64,000 bases of DNA from Odontocerum albicorne (taxonomy: Eukaryota > Arthropoda > Insecta > Trichoptera > Odontoceridae). This document shows positions 43,241 through 54,790 of the stretch, one piece after another. The notes below the pieces were generated by a model. The model was not told the origin of the DNA and made no database searches. It saw only the letters and a list, made by a program, of their open reading frames with translations. The position numbers were made by a program, and so were the translations under genes. Each line of letters begins with the position of its first letter. Within the stretch, counting starts at the first letter, position 1. The stretch lies in contig OX463842.1 of NCBI GenBank assembly GCA_949825065.1, forward strand, positions 1,743,501 through 1,807,500, read 5' to 3'.

Positions 43241-43538
43241 TTCCAGTGATCTGGATGTTATCGAGCGAAATGCATTATATGCGAAGAATCACTTTATCGA
43301 AAATGATGACCAGAAATGAAATTGAGAAGCAAATATTAATTTTATTTATTTTTATTCTATTGTGTACATGGTTAAACATGGTACATATGGTGGGCTTAAT
43401 ACTAGACAGAAATTTCTTTCAACCCACAGGCTCATTTTGGATATATTAAACTATTTTATTTGCAATAAGATTACATTGATATATGCATAATATTATTATT
43501 ACATATAAAATTTGACACTGTTCAACTCAAAAACCTTT

Positions 43539-44079
43539 TTAACCCTTCCTGTCTTGTGATGTGTAACTAGTACATATTGCTTCTAAAAACTTTAATATCT
43601 CTATAAATATAATATATACTGGGTTCAAATTTTAGGTATTCCTCCATAATACATTTACGCATTGAATGAAAAAAATAATATTAATAATAATTAGCACTTA
43701 TCGGCCACATCAGAGATATTTTATGAAAATCGGGAATAAATTCACCTATACAATCAAATCTCACTCTCCCTCTATTTCGGTATATGGGAACGCAAGAAAT
43801 AGAATCTCAGTTTGCTCGCTTCCGTAGCTCTCAGCATCCATTTGAGATGGTCTTTTCGTCCGTTTTGTGTTTTTGTGCACGTCGTCCGATGTTTTTTTTT
43901 CATGTTTTCAGCAATTAAATTTCAATTGTTATCACCTTTGACTTCAAATTTAAGTAATTTAAGCGATTGGCTATGAATATTCTTATTTTTCCGATTTTAA
44001 ATCGCTTATTTTTACATGTGTATTGAATACACAACATCGGAACGGGCGGATTTTTATAGCACAGGAAGGGAAAGGTTAA
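43539..44079 (+). mobile_element. TTAA-flanked miniature element, copy P5
   Basis: TTAA at 43539-43542 and 44076-44079 bounds a 541-bp copy. It is shorter than P2/P4 because roughly 90 bp around the 'gtgtg(a/c)cgtaggtatatt' block (present at 30020 in P4) is missing between 'caatcaaa' and 'tctcactctccct' near 43760. Confidence 0.78.
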
Positions 44080-44444
44080 CCACAATTTTTTGTATTTATT
44101 TCATATTTATATGTTATATTAAATAAATTGATACTTAGCAATACGATCAATTAAATATTGATGTTAATAAAGCTTATAATTAAATAAAATAATCTAATAA
44201 CCATGAAATATTGTTTCAAAAATAAAATTAAATTTTTGTCATCAAAAGGTAAAGAAAAGCTCATTTAGTATAAAACCACTCCAATTGCAATGTGAGATAG
44301 AAAACTTCCGAAAAGGTGAGTAGCTCGACCCGGAACAATTCACATGTTTTCAACATAAACTTTCGAAGAAGTGAAATACAATAAAAATCAATACGACTCT
44401 TTGTAGATACTCTAAGATTTAATAAAATATTAATACGTACATGT
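44080..44444. other. AT-rich spacer
   Basis: Nothing recognised. Confidence 0.45.
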
Positions 44445-44690
44445 ATATATACTGTACGTTTCCATATAAGGGTAGGCAGAGAGGATGGAGCACCAGTTTT
44501 TACTTTATTAACATACATCCTTAGTCTCTTCTACATTTGTACACCTTTTTATACAATTATTACGATTTCTCCGACTTTCCACATTTTTTTGTTTTTCATT
44601 GCAACATTAACTTTATCCAATTTTTCTATTTTTGTCTTTCTCCACCCCGCCTTCTACTCACATTTGCAGTTTATATGTGTTTTGTTAGCA
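44445..44690 (-). repeat. RTE-like LINE 3' relic
   Basis: 'ataagggtaggcagagagga' at 44466 is the family block in good condition. 'attacgatttctccgacttt' and 'tgtgttttgttagcattgaa' follow in family order. Confidence 0.6.
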
Positions 44691-44879
44691 TTGAAGTATT
44701 GAAGCATCTTAAATGAAAAATCTTTTAACTTTTAGCCTTATGGACCAACTTAACATAGAAATACTTATACGATATCGGGGTCATTCAGCGTTGAATCTCT
44801 GTTACTCTATAGTGCGAGTTCTCAACTAAGTTGCCATAGATATCACGTCATGGATGCTGCTGTAAAAGGTAAACAAATT
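44691..44879. other. Short spacer
   Basis: Nothing recognised. Confidence 0.35.
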
Positions 44880-45165
44880 CACGTGTACCAAAGCGGATTC
44901 TTCTGGCAAATACGCACAATTACAGAGATTTCACAAGACTAGGACAGTTAGCAGGACCTTATAACGACGATGGGGACCCAACCCTTCAAGGAAAATCTAA
45001 CGGTCGCAGCAACTGCTTTCATATCTTTAAACTCAACTTATATATATTTATTTTGTAAAAAAATGAATCAGTCAATAATTTTTCGGTTCGGGTTCAAGTT
45101 AGAGTGCCCTTGATGAGAATTTGCTCTCTAAAAGGCGCTTTATAAATTTTCTTTTTATTGTTCAT
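44880..45165 (+). repeat. Dispersed repeat family D copy
   Basis: 'acggtcgcagcaactgcttt' then 'gttcgggttcaagttagagt', 'gcccttgatgagaatttgct' and 'gcgctttataaatt' parallel 42770-42880 and 8790-8890. Confidence 0.45.
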
Positions 45166-45555
45166 TTTAAGGCTATGAAGATAATCATAGTGTAATTATA
45201 ATTAATTTTTAATAAAAAATATTTAAAAACAAAGACTTTTATTTACTTTCCGTTTTCAAAGAGTAATTAATATTGATTAAAATCTTTCAGGAATTATATC
45301 TAGAAAAGGGTTAATTTTTTTCAGCATAAATATTTATGCACTCGCTCGTATGATACATTCAACATATCTGTATGGCGATACATTGAATAACATAGCAGAT
45401 ATATAACATTGTTTTCGGTCCTCGTATTCGTGCCTTCGGGTTAGCAACCAACCATTACAACAGGCACGAAACTGGCATTTCGGCAATTAGTCGTGTTGGC
45501 AATACTAACGCACGTGGAGAGGCAACAACACTCGCGCAAGTCTACTAGATCGGGG
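45166..45555. other. Unassigned stretch
   Basis: A GC-richer part at 45415-45540 has no recognised feature. Confidence 0.35.
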
Positions 45556-45662
45556 TCCTTATTTTTTAAATTAAATTGAATGTTTATACCGTCGGTACTT
45601 GAACCCGAAATCTACGTGTGGAAGTCAAGCGTCTTACCAATTAACCCACGGAAGTCGTTACA
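45556..45662 (-). repeat. SINE head relic
   Basis: On minus: 'cgacttccgtgggttaattg' and 'gtaagacgcttgacttcc' with B-box-like 'cgggttcaagtacc'. Body and tail are missing. Confidence 0.6.
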
Positions 45663-45796
45663 TAGATAAAAAAATGGATACAGAAGATAAATAAACACAT
45701 GAATAGTTTAAAAAATAGTGTAAACAACAATTAAACACCTCTAGAGAAATTTTGTTTGTGAATCATGGTCTGAAAGTGATTACTGACTTTTTGTAC
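45663..45796. other. Short spacer
   Basis: Nothing recognised. Confidence 0.35.
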
Positions 45797-46485
45797 TTAA
45801 GTTCCAGTATAAGCAATAATAGAGGATGCGTGGCTTAGGTGAAATGATGGAACTGAAATGGTGAAGAATGCTATGTTACAGCTAGAAACGACATAGAAGA
45901 GCAGAACCACCATCACGACAAAAATGCGTCTAGTTAAGCTCCAGTATAACCAATAATGGAGGATGCGAGGCTGAGGGGAAAAGAAGAACTGAAATGGTGA
46001 ATAATGCGATGTTACAGTGAGGAACGACATATAAGAGCAGAATTACCATCATGACAAAAATGCGTCTAGTTAAGTTCCAGCAAAACCAATAATGGAGGAT
46101 GCAAGGCTGAGGGGAAAAGAAGAACAGAAAAGGGGAATAATGCGATGTTACAGCTAGAAACGACATAAAAGAGCAGAACCACCATCATGACAAAAATGCG
46201 TCTAGTTAAGTTCCAGTAAAACCAATAATGGAGGATGCGAGGCTGAGGGTAAAAGAAGAACTGAAATGCTGAATAATGCGATGTTACAGCTAGAAACGAC
46301 ATAAAAGAGCAGAACCACCATCACGACAAAAATGCGTCTAGTTAAGCTTCAGTATAACCAATAATGGAGGATGCGAGGCTGAGGGGAAAATATGAACTGA
46401 AATGGTGAATAATGCGATGTTACAGCTAGGAACGATATAAAAGAGCAGAATCACTATCACGACAAAAATGCGTCAAGTTAAGTCT
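45797..46485 (+). repeat. Tandem array, exact 136-bp period, ~5 copies
   Basis: 'tgcgtc(t/a)agttaag' occurs at 45925, 46061, 46197, 46333 and 46469, every spacing exactly 136 bp. Each unit has 'aatggaggatgcgaggctga' and 'gcgatgttacagctagaaac'. Minus-strand frames of about 78 codons recur in successive units only because the unit is long and stop-poor; 136 is not a multiple of three, so no frame runs through. Confidence 0.93.
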
Positions 46486-46529
46486 CTTCGACCACTACAA
46501 AAAAGCGTCTAGTTAAGTCATGTTCGTAA

Positions 46530-46985
46530 TATGTTATGTATGAACGTCGCGGAGACGTGGACTCACAGACCAAGCGAGAGACGTAGAATAGATGGAATTA
46601 AAATATCGTACTGAAGAAGAATGTTACGAATTCCATGGACGACAAGGTGAACTAATGCCATCATTCTCGGAGAATTCCATGGACGACAAGGTGAACTAAT
46701 GCCACCATTCTCGATGAACAGAGAATCACCGACAAATTGTCGACAATTTGCCTATGACGAGTTCTTCGATTATTTGGACACACTGTTCGTAGCCGAAGAA
46801 ACAGTTTGGATAGGATCGTGTGGTCACTGTAAGCGTGAAAGAATTACGCACAAGAGAAAACATCCTCAATCCGGTGAACTGATCAACTGACATACGCAAC
46901 AGAACTACCCTTAACAATTGCTATTCAAACCGCGGAGTGCAGATATAGATGGAAAGGAGTCCTCAAGGATTATCATGGGTGTCAT
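46530..46985 (+). pseudogene. LINE reverse transcriptase C-terminal relic
   Basis: Fragmented frames read RRMLRIPWTTR, then after a local duplication of about 50 bp ('cgaattccatggacgacaag' at 46630 and 46671) come pieces equivalent to NRLSTICL, RVLRLFGHTVRS and GKV-GKRSRGRS before 46890. These are standard post-polymerase motifs of RTE-type ORF2 in another frame than the longest open frame (46699-46890), which is a shadow. Heavily frameshifted. Confidence 0.65.
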
Positions 46986-47864
46986 GAGCTACACGACAGG
47001 ATGATGATGAGAGAAATTTAACACTGTAATCTGATTTAATAGAATATTATAATACAACTATAATCTGATTGTGGTTCATTGTAAGTGTAATAAAGTATAT
47101 ATTTCGTACTGCAATTCTGCCGCCTAACAATTTCTATAGTTAAAAGATAATTATAATAAAAAATAATACATCTTCGTGTCGAAAAAAAAAAAAAACAAAA
47201 TAAAAATATCTGTTTCTCTCATTAAATAAAACAGCACCATAAAAAAGGTGTGCTGTGTTTGAAGTGCCAGGCAATATATTTTTAGTACAGGAAGCTATTT
47301 GTTAATGATGCGCCTAACTCCTAACTCCTAACTCGTATCTTCTATCTCGTATCTCTCAACTATCCTGGTCATCTCTGTTCCCAAAACCGAATACACAAAT
47401 ATATTTATTTTCCAATCACTTGACTCGTGGCTCCGCATTTAAACCTCACTAACCCATCAAGTCCCGATTGATACGAACAGTAATATAAAAAATAAAAATC
47501 AAATTTATGTCGTTGTGTTTTTATTTTTTTTATTTATTTTAGTTTATGTTCATCATTTATTTTAAATGTATTTTTTTTCTTATTGACATTGTTAAGTTTA
47601 TTGTTTTTTGCTTAATTAAGTTTATTGTCTCGTCAATTCCATATTTATGAAATTGATTTAACACTTAAAAAATGTAACATGTCTATATGAAAATTTATTT
47701 TATGTTGAAATTGAATTTTCATACAATTTTTTCACTCAATACAATTATCAAAAAATCAAAATTAATTTAGCAATGATGAAAATTTATTATTGATCTATAA
47801 ACGAACTTTAGAATGACTTTTTTTATTGGCATTTTTTTAAGATATCGTACCATATTACATTATT
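46986..47864. other. AT-rich stretch
   Basis: A short 'cctaactcctaactcctaac' and 'tatcttctatctcgtatctc' simple repeat lies at 47311-47360. No genes. Confidence 0.5.
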
Positions 47865-48050
47865 GTTGCATACAATACAACCTGTCGAGTATACTGACAT
47901 TTGACAATCTTGCAACCAACCGGAAAAACGTTAATGAGGTCTTAAGTTAAAATTAGACTGAATCACTATTTAAAAAAAATAGTTATCAACAAGAATTGAA
48001 CCCGCAATCATCCAGTTGGGAGACAAGAGTCTTACCAACTACGAATTTAA
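47865..48050 (-). repeat. SINE, moderately decayed
   Basis: On plus: 'gcatacaatacaacctgtcg', 'caaccaaccggaaaaacgtt', 'gaattgaacccgcaatcatc' and 'ttgggagacaagagtcttac', the complement of tail, body, B box and head. Confidence 0.75.
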
Positions 48051-48181
48051 AATGCCAACTTTTAAATGATCAAATTTTTTGTTCGCAATAATCTCCCAAA
48101 AAAAAATTATAAAATGTAATTATCGAAATAAAAGAATTCAACGATTTATACAAACTCAGATTTGGAGTTTTAAAGTATGTA

Positions 48182-49012
48182 CAGGTAGTCGTCGACTTAC
48201 GACCTATGCGACTTACGACTGTTTGACTATACGACCACAATCCGCGATCGGTTGTCCGCCTGCGCTAAGTGTGGCGCTAGCAGTCCATGTACGCTACATA
48301 TTGTATTACTATGCGCATGTGCGCATCGCGGTTAATATTAGCTGCGGCTTCGTCCAATAAAGATGTGTTGTCTTGTTGTAAATATTTTTTAAGCCCTTCC
48401 GAGATGTCTACAAAAAGGAAAATGAAAACTTCTTGCACATTTTGAAAAGATGGACCCAAACATCGAACGATTCGCAAGAATTGAATGGATGGCACACGAC
48501 GTGTTTTGCCCATATCGTGAAATATACGAGGAGAAGAAGAAATAAACAATTCTGACAAAGCTCACCATGTTTATGCAAAAAATTAACAAGCGGCCAATAA
48601 AACGTTTATATGTATAGCAAACATTCGTATTTTGTATTTTCATGTGTTTTATTAATATAATATTTAACCAATTTTACTGAAGCATAATTTTTTACTTAAT
48701 CCTGACAAATGTAAAAATAAAAAACAAAGCAATACGTCAAGATATTCGTATATCAGCTGCATGATGATATGATGTGATAAAGAAAACAAGGACAAACTAG
48801 AGAAATAATAATAAAAGAAATCATAGAGAAATCCGATAAATGATAGTGGTGATACACTGATTATAACAAGAACATAGAAAACAGTCTTATAATATCATCA
48901 CGCACTACAATTTACATATGTACGGAAATTATTGCATTAGCCGACTTACGACCAGATCAACTTACGACCTGTTTATCGGAACCGAGTGCGGTCGTAAGTC
49001 GACGACTACCTG
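48182..49012 (+). mobile_element. Tigger/pogo-like DNA transposon, internally deleted
   Basis: TA at 48180-48181 and 49013-49014. The ends match perfectly over 23 bp (starting caggtagtcgtcgacttacg) and carry further 'cttacgac' repeats inside both ends. CAG-starting ends, TA duplication and repeated cttacgac motifs are usual for Tigger/pogo elements. Length 831 bp. Inside, a possible start MSTKRKMKTS at 48405 is followed by a stop after ten further codons. The transposase core (DDE) is deleted. Confidence 0.85.
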
Positions 49013-49466
49013 TATTTAGCAACGAAGTAAACCTAAAAACATATTCTTATTAGTTGAACCGTTAGCTTTTAAGTAAACAAAATTATTTAAAAAAAAAAAT
49101 GGATTAAAATTTGGTTAGTTCAGTATTGTTTTCTAAAGAAGAAAAAAACTATTGCTTTTTTAAAAAAAACGAAAGTAACAAATGCATTAACTTATTGAAG
49201 ATGAAGAATGCTTTTCTTTTATTTTACTTTATTTCAACGGTCGAATGACCTTTTTGTAACAAAAATAAAATAAACAACAACATACAAAATTTAACATTGA
49301 CGTGTAAGCAATTATATACGAGTATAATAGGAAAAAAAAAACAGAGCAAGTCGAACAAAGCAACAAATCAAATCTATATAACGCAATCAATTCAACAAGA
49401 ACAACTTATTCACTTTAATGCTGTAAGTACCCAAAGCTACATAAAAATCCATACAATGCCTATATT
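49013..49466. other. AT-rich spacer
   Basis: Nothing recognised; TACGAGTA at 49317. Confidence 0.45.
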
Positions 49467-49690
49467 AGGGTGTGGGCTGAAAAACATCTGGTGTCCCCGT
49501 GGCTGGGCTAGCCCTATATTGGTGGGGTGTATCTTGGCCGGGGGGATGTTATTAGATGAGTCCAGACCTTTTGATAGCTTCTGTTTTTTAATGTATTCTC
49601 TTTTTAATGTGTTCTTGAAATGTGTCTAAATGTATTATGTACATACTATGTTGCTACCAATAAACCTGTATTTATTATTTATTATTATTA
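49467..49690 (+). repeat. LINE 3' UTR, copy 3 of the 4630/25575 family
   Basis: 'gtgtgggctgaaaaacatct', 'ggctagccctatattggtgg', 'gatgagtccagaccttttga', 'actatgttgctaccaataaa' and an ATT-rich tail. Confidence 0.65.
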
Positions 49691-51455
49691 ACTACCCAAT
49701 TTGTGCAGTCTTGTTATATAATTGTTGTAAAAATAATCTTGTCAAAGATTCAAACTTTTTTCAGAAAGTTACAAAATAAAATTTAATGACAATAGCTGTA
49801 CTTACGGATATTAACGGGTTAAACGAAAATCCCCATGAATAATGGTTATGTCAGAGGACTCAACAAGGATGTCATCAAAATACTATGCCTCCACTAATCG
49901 GAATGCTTTTGATTTTTGGAGTCTGTTTATTTTATGTGTTTTTGAAAATTTCATTCACGAAAACCGTCAACGGTTTAATCAAGCTAATTGACTGTTTTAG
50001 ATAATAGGTGGTAACTCTTTTTCAATTGATATTTTTATTCAATCGTTTTTCTCAATTTTGTTTCTATAAAATGAAAGTTTATGATAAGTGGTAAAATATT
50101 TTTTTTAATAATTCTGGCACATTCTGTGGAAATCAATAATTCATTGTAGAAAAAATAGAACAATTTTCTTTGTTTTTGTACGGCACCGGTACAAATACTG
50201 TAGAAATAGGTGGATAGCTGCTCGGAGAATTCAGCTCGTGGTGAAAAGTAACAGGGTGAAGAGATTCCTCTTTAGCAGGTAGTAGATGGTCGCAAATAAA
50301 GGACAGTAGACTGGAGTGAACTGAGAATGTATTTTTTGACTTTTGGGCTCCTTATGTGCGGTCAATCGCTCATCGCAAGCACCTGTTTTCACCCGTGCAT
50401 GCCGTCATAACTTGCGATATATCACAATTCTCACAAGTTTTCGCATGCATGGGCCGGCCGACTTTTGATACTGTCTCGCAATGGCCGCGCATAAGGAACA
50501 TTTCAGTTACGTTCGTGACACAGCACGGACCTCAACAAACATAAAAATTATACATTCAAACATCAAAATATAAACAAGAATTTGTACAAGTAAAATTACC
50601 AAATAACAAGAAAACATAAATCATATTTTATGGTGACGCATACGTCTGATACAGTTTTCTTCCACCTTATTTTGAGCTTATCACTTTGAACACTTCAATA
50701 TGCACTGCGCTGTGTCATCTTCAGATCAATTAATTAAACTAGATAATATGTTCATCAATAAAATGTATCTTCTTCTGACTTCTTACTCTATTCTCCATAA
50801 GACAATAAACAACATTTGTAGTCGTCGTTTACACTATTTCCCATAAGACAACATCATTATGTAAGACAGCGACCATAAACTTTTTTTTAAATTTACCACC
50901 TAACGAAAGTAACAGAGTGGTGTAACACAGTACTCTTCACAGTCCCGTCCAGGAGCAGCCTTTATAAGCAAATAGTTGTATATAACAATACGAGTACCTT
51001 AGTGTGTAATTGACAGATCGGTGTTGTTCAACCGGCTTACCAACGCGCTAACCTGAACAAGTTGACAAGTGGAAAAAAATTAAGCATAAGCCAGGGCTAG
51101 TGAAGCTAATTTTTGTAGTGCCGTACATTTTAATTTTCTTAACTGGGTAACCTTGTATTATCTAGATAAATATCATTAATGTAAGCCAGTCTGTACATGG
51201 TTTTACTACTAGACTGGAGATCGAGTACCACTAGTGGTCCCTAACTATAGTTTGTAGACCGATGATGTAAGGAACATGTTATTAAGTTTAATAAACTCAC
51301 CTCAAAAAGACACTATATAGTATGTGTTGAAATGCGTTTTAGTAATTTGTCAAAAATGTATTAGAGAAACGTGGTCCTGTACTTTTTTATATTCAATTAA
51401 TCGTGGGAAAATAAATTTACTAATTTGAGATACTCTTCTTTGGGAGGTTTATAAG
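49691..51455. other. Long stretch without assigned features
   Basis: 50200-50530 is GC-richer with a 62-codon frame at 50356, no motif. The rest is AT-rich. No gene is supported. Confidence 0.4.
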
Positions 51456-51675
51456 CTATAGTTCGAAAATTCTAGGACGAGTCCTGTGACAGCTCACAAA
51501 TTTGCCTCAATACAACCTTGTAACGATGTTCAGTAATTTTAATTATTTTATCAATTTTAATATAAGCCTCAATTCTAATAAATAGCAAGTTATTTAGGTA
51601 AATACATTTCATAAGGTTGTATTGTGGCAAATTTGTGAGCTGTCACAGGACTCATCTAGAATTTCCGAACTATAG
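51456..51675. mobile_element. Foldback MITE with ~63-bp inverted ends
   Basis: Left arm 'ctatagttcgaaaattctag' ... 'ctgtgacagctcacaaattt' ... 'caatacaacctt' and its near-perfect complement at the right end (51613-51675), separated by about 90 bp of AT-rich core. A partial copy is at 53560-53715. Confidence 0.82.
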
Positions 51676-52015
51676 TGTTCTGAATAAATGGTTGTCAATA
51701 TTACGGTTAGAGTAAAACGAATGATTTCAGTGCATATTCGGGGTTCCCGTAAGGGTCGAATTTGGGACCTACAATCTTCCTTATTTATCAACGGTATTGG
51801 CTCAGTAACAAACCACTCTTGGTTCTAATTATTTCATTGAAGTAGGTCTCACAACGTTACATTCGTTAGCCAAAAATATATTTGTTAATTATTATTCGCT
51901 CTATATTAAATTAGTTTTGCACCACGTCTATGATAGACCACTATCGCTTCTTTCCTGTGCCTTTTTAAGGGCATATGCTTACATGCACAGCGCAATGCCA
52001 GCCCCGTAATAGAAT
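51676..52015. other. Unassigned spacer
   Basis: Nothing supported. Confidence 0.4.
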
Positions 52016-52130
52016 ACTAGTTTGATTTTTGAAGAATGACTTTTTAACATATTTCTGGTTACTGGGAAGAAATTGACATATTGGAATAATTCTTCTAGGT
52101 TGTACTGTTTATAATACAATAGATTTTTGT
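52016..52130 (+). repeat. SINE body and tail without head
   Basis: 'aatactagtttgatttttga', 'aacatatttctggttactgg', 'gaagaaattgacatattgga' and 'taggttgtactgtttat'. No tRNA-like head precedes it. Confidence 0.6.
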
Positions 52131-52269
52131 ATATTTATTACAATGTAATAAACTTACTCTATATGTAATTAATTTTTCTTCAACAATCATCCAAATGACC
52201 AAATCAAATCTGATTCATTAAATAGTTCGTCTGGTTGGCAATCCTCACAAGTGATAAACATGTGTATGG

Positions 52270-52484
52270 ATATTGTATTGTATTACAATTAAATTGTTTA
52301 AAGTTCAACCTGGCAGGTTTTATTGCCATGTGGCAATATCTTCCAACTAACCAGAAAGATGTTAAAGAGGCCTTAAGGGAAAACAAAACTGGAATCCTTT
52401 TTAAAAATCTCGATTCCAATGAGAATGGCAACCGCAATATTTGGGCTGGGAGACAGGCGCCTTACCAACTAGGTCACGGAGGTC
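52270..52484 (-). repeat. tRNA-derived SINE, nearly full length
   Basis: Complement order: 'ctggcaggttttattgccat', 'ggcaatatcttccaactaac', 'aactggaatcctttttaaaa', then the head 'ggctgggagacaggcgcctt' and 'accaactaggtcacggaggt'. The B box is damaged (ccaatgagaatgg). Confidence 0.8.
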
Positions 52485-52782
52485 GATATTGCTGCCACTA
52501 CAAGTGTTAGGTTGTGTTACCAACATGTGTGGTGATAAACCGTCAAGTGGTTTTAAACCAGAATGTCTGATGAATGTGGCCGAAAACAATGTCGTCTCCT
52601 AGTCATGCTGTTCAATGTTACGGATCATAAATTCCAATATGTTGAAGTGTACCGTGCGAATGAATGAATGAATATACTAAAACATATTTCTGTTGCAATA
52701 AATTGTCACAATCACAGTATTTCTCTTAAATGTATTTTCATCACCCTTTTATTGAAATATATATCCAATTTTAGAATATATA
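52485..52782. other. Spacer
   Basis: Nothing recognised apart from 'gaatgaatgaatga' near 52658. Confidence 0.4.
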
Positions 52783-53018
52783 TACAGTACCAGGCGGTAA
52801 GTAATACACATCGGGCTTAAGAAAGAGACTGTCGGTCATGATCGGCTAACTTCGGCTTTGTAGAGCGTCGTCTCTGTCATTCACATACGTGTTCCGTCGC
52901 GATTTGTCAGTCGTTGTCTAGCGACAGAGACGACGCCCTACAAAGCCGAAGTTAGCCGATTATGGACGACAGTCTCTTTCTTAAACCCGACGTGTATTAC
53001 TTACCGCCGGGTACTGTA
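52783..53018. mobile_element. Foldback MITE, copy 2
   Basis: The outer ends pair as 'tacagtacc' / 'ggtactgta' around 'ggcggtaagtaatacac', and the arms continue for about 95 bp ('ggctaacttcggctttgtag' and complement). Collinear with 28616-28853. The arms of this copy are more alike to each other than in copy 1, suggesting a younger insertion. Confidence 0.82.
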
Positions 53019-53559
53019 CGTTCTATGTTAGTATCAATTAACCTACCTATGTGTATATTTATTAACTTATATTCTGACGAGCTCAATTGAGATTTCTCGA
53101 TGCAAATTATTTGGGGCATATTATGTTTCTTGCGACCAAAATATCGTGAATATTATGACTAAGATGAATTATGACATAAAATGGGAGTAGATTTAGTAGG
53201 TTTTGGGGGAGAATACTATACGACATAACGCAGAGGGGTAGCGGGCTAATTAATGACAAATGCCTCGACAAGAGTTTCCTCCGCACTTTGTTATATATAT
53301 TACAAGGAAGTCGTTTTCAGTTTGGGCTGATTTTATTACTTTTTTATGAATACCAACATTAACATAAGAATTCAGAAAGGTACCCTCGTTCGGTGACACT
53401 TATGAAACATTTCTTTGGCTTGTTTTTATTTGTGCAACATGAATTTATTAACACGTTAAGACCCGATCAAAATCATGACTACCTTTCATAGTGCCCGGCT
53501 TGTTTTTATGGAAATGTGATTTTTGTGAAGGGTTTTACTAAAATTACTATATCTATACT
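53019..53559. other. AT-rich spacer
   Basis: Nothing recognised. Confidence 0.4.
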
Positions 53560-53715
53560 TGAGAAAATATAGCATGATCCCTGGGACAGTTCACAAATTT
53601 GCCCCAATACAACCTAGTAAACTTCAGTAATTTTAATTATTTTATCAACTTTAATATAAGCCTCGCGTCTAATAAATAGCAAGTTATTTAGGTAAATACT
53701 CGTACATTACCTAAA
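53560..53715. mobile_element. Partial copy of the 51456 foldback MITE
   Basis: 'cagttcacaaatttgcccca', 'tcagtaattttaattatttt', 'ataagcctcgcgtctaataa' and 'gcaagttatttaggtaaata' match 51494-51606 in order. The right arm is missing. At 53697 it has TACTCGTA where the 51-kb copy has TA. Confidence 0.75.
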
Positions 53716-54400
53716 ACTAACAATAATGACAAATTAATACATCTTGTTACAAATTAACAAAAATGTGGCAGTTTGTTAAAATCAAATAATATTTGGTGAT
53801 GTTTGTCAAAAGTCACTACGTTGGTCTGCATTGGCTAGGGATGGGGTATACGATAATTGGATTTTCGATTTTTTTATACCTAAAATTAAATGTTCGTAAT
53901 TAGTATTAATTCATAGTGAACATTGGCCTATTTAAAGATGTATACAAATCATATCAAATATTAGAAAGTCAGTATAATGAAAATTAGGAATAAAAACATC
54001 AGTTAAGAGAAGAACAATTTTTCGATTTATAAAAAAACGATTCGATTCGTAAAAAAACGATTTGACCCCATCCCTTTGTGACGTGACATTTCAAATGTCA
54101 CAGGGATCAGCCTATATTTGCTAAAGTATAATTAAATATAAGGTATAATATATTTACATAGACACTTTGTACATTTGTTTCAAATGCTTTGATAATTTAA
54201 TTAAATATAATAACTATGCCAACATTATCCTTTGTCAAGAGCTACATCACTTATGTTTTTGTTAGAATATACCTTGTAAGTTCTACATGGGTTTTTTTTT
54301 ATCAGTTGATAAAAAAAACCATCAGATCAACTGTGTAATCAATCAGATGTGCCTGCCCACTTGAATCAAAATTAAACGTAATTAAATAATAATTTGAGTC
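53716..54400. other. AT-rich stretch
   Basis: A short hairpin ('ttttttatca' / 'tgataaaaaa') lies at 54292-54320. No genes. Confidence 0.45.
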
Positions 54401-54404
54401 GCGT

Positions 54405-54580
54405 TCATAATTTCACTAGTTTTATTATCTGCTACATATTACCAATTTCGTTACCTTTTACCATACATATTACCAATTTCGCCAGTTTTATTTTCTGTTA
54501 CATTTTACCAATTTCGCCAGTTTTATTTTCTGTAACATTTTACCAATTTCGCCAGTTTTATTATCTGTTACATATTACTC
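54405..54580 (+). repeat. Tandem repeat, 35-bp unit, about 5 copies
   Basis: 'gccagttttatt(t/a)tctgt' begins at 54481, 54516 and 54551 (period 35). Weaker units precede from 54405. Confidence 0.85.
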
Positions 54581-54790
54581 GCAAGCATTTCATTTCATTT
54601 CGAATTCCTACTAGATCCACAAGACTGCTCAATCCCTTTTATATCGGAAATTGCTATACTAATTATAATATTAAATCCTCTATAATTCGTATGCAAAGAC
54701 TTAGAAACGAGTTTTGCAACAATTTAGATATTTTTAATATAAGTATATATAGTATTCGCCAGAATATCGTAATAATATTTAGACATAGCT
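54581..54790 (+). pseudogene. Non-LTR retrotransposon ORF2 C-terminus
   Basis: The frame reads FRIPTRSTRLLNPFYIGNCY, TNYNIKSSIIRMQRLRNEFC, NNLDIFNISIYSIRQNIV and ends in a stop at 54793. The RTRLL.PF......S...R...L.NE.C...DIF pattern is the same kind of LINE C-terminus as at 19364, but a different lineage. The apparent frame start further upstream is inside the 35-bp repeat and not part of the protein. Confidence 0.55.

Noticed and set aside
45797..46302. Three similar ~78-codon minus-strand frames
   Set aside because: They are the same reading of successive 136-bp tandem units; 136 is not divisible by three so no continuous protein exists.
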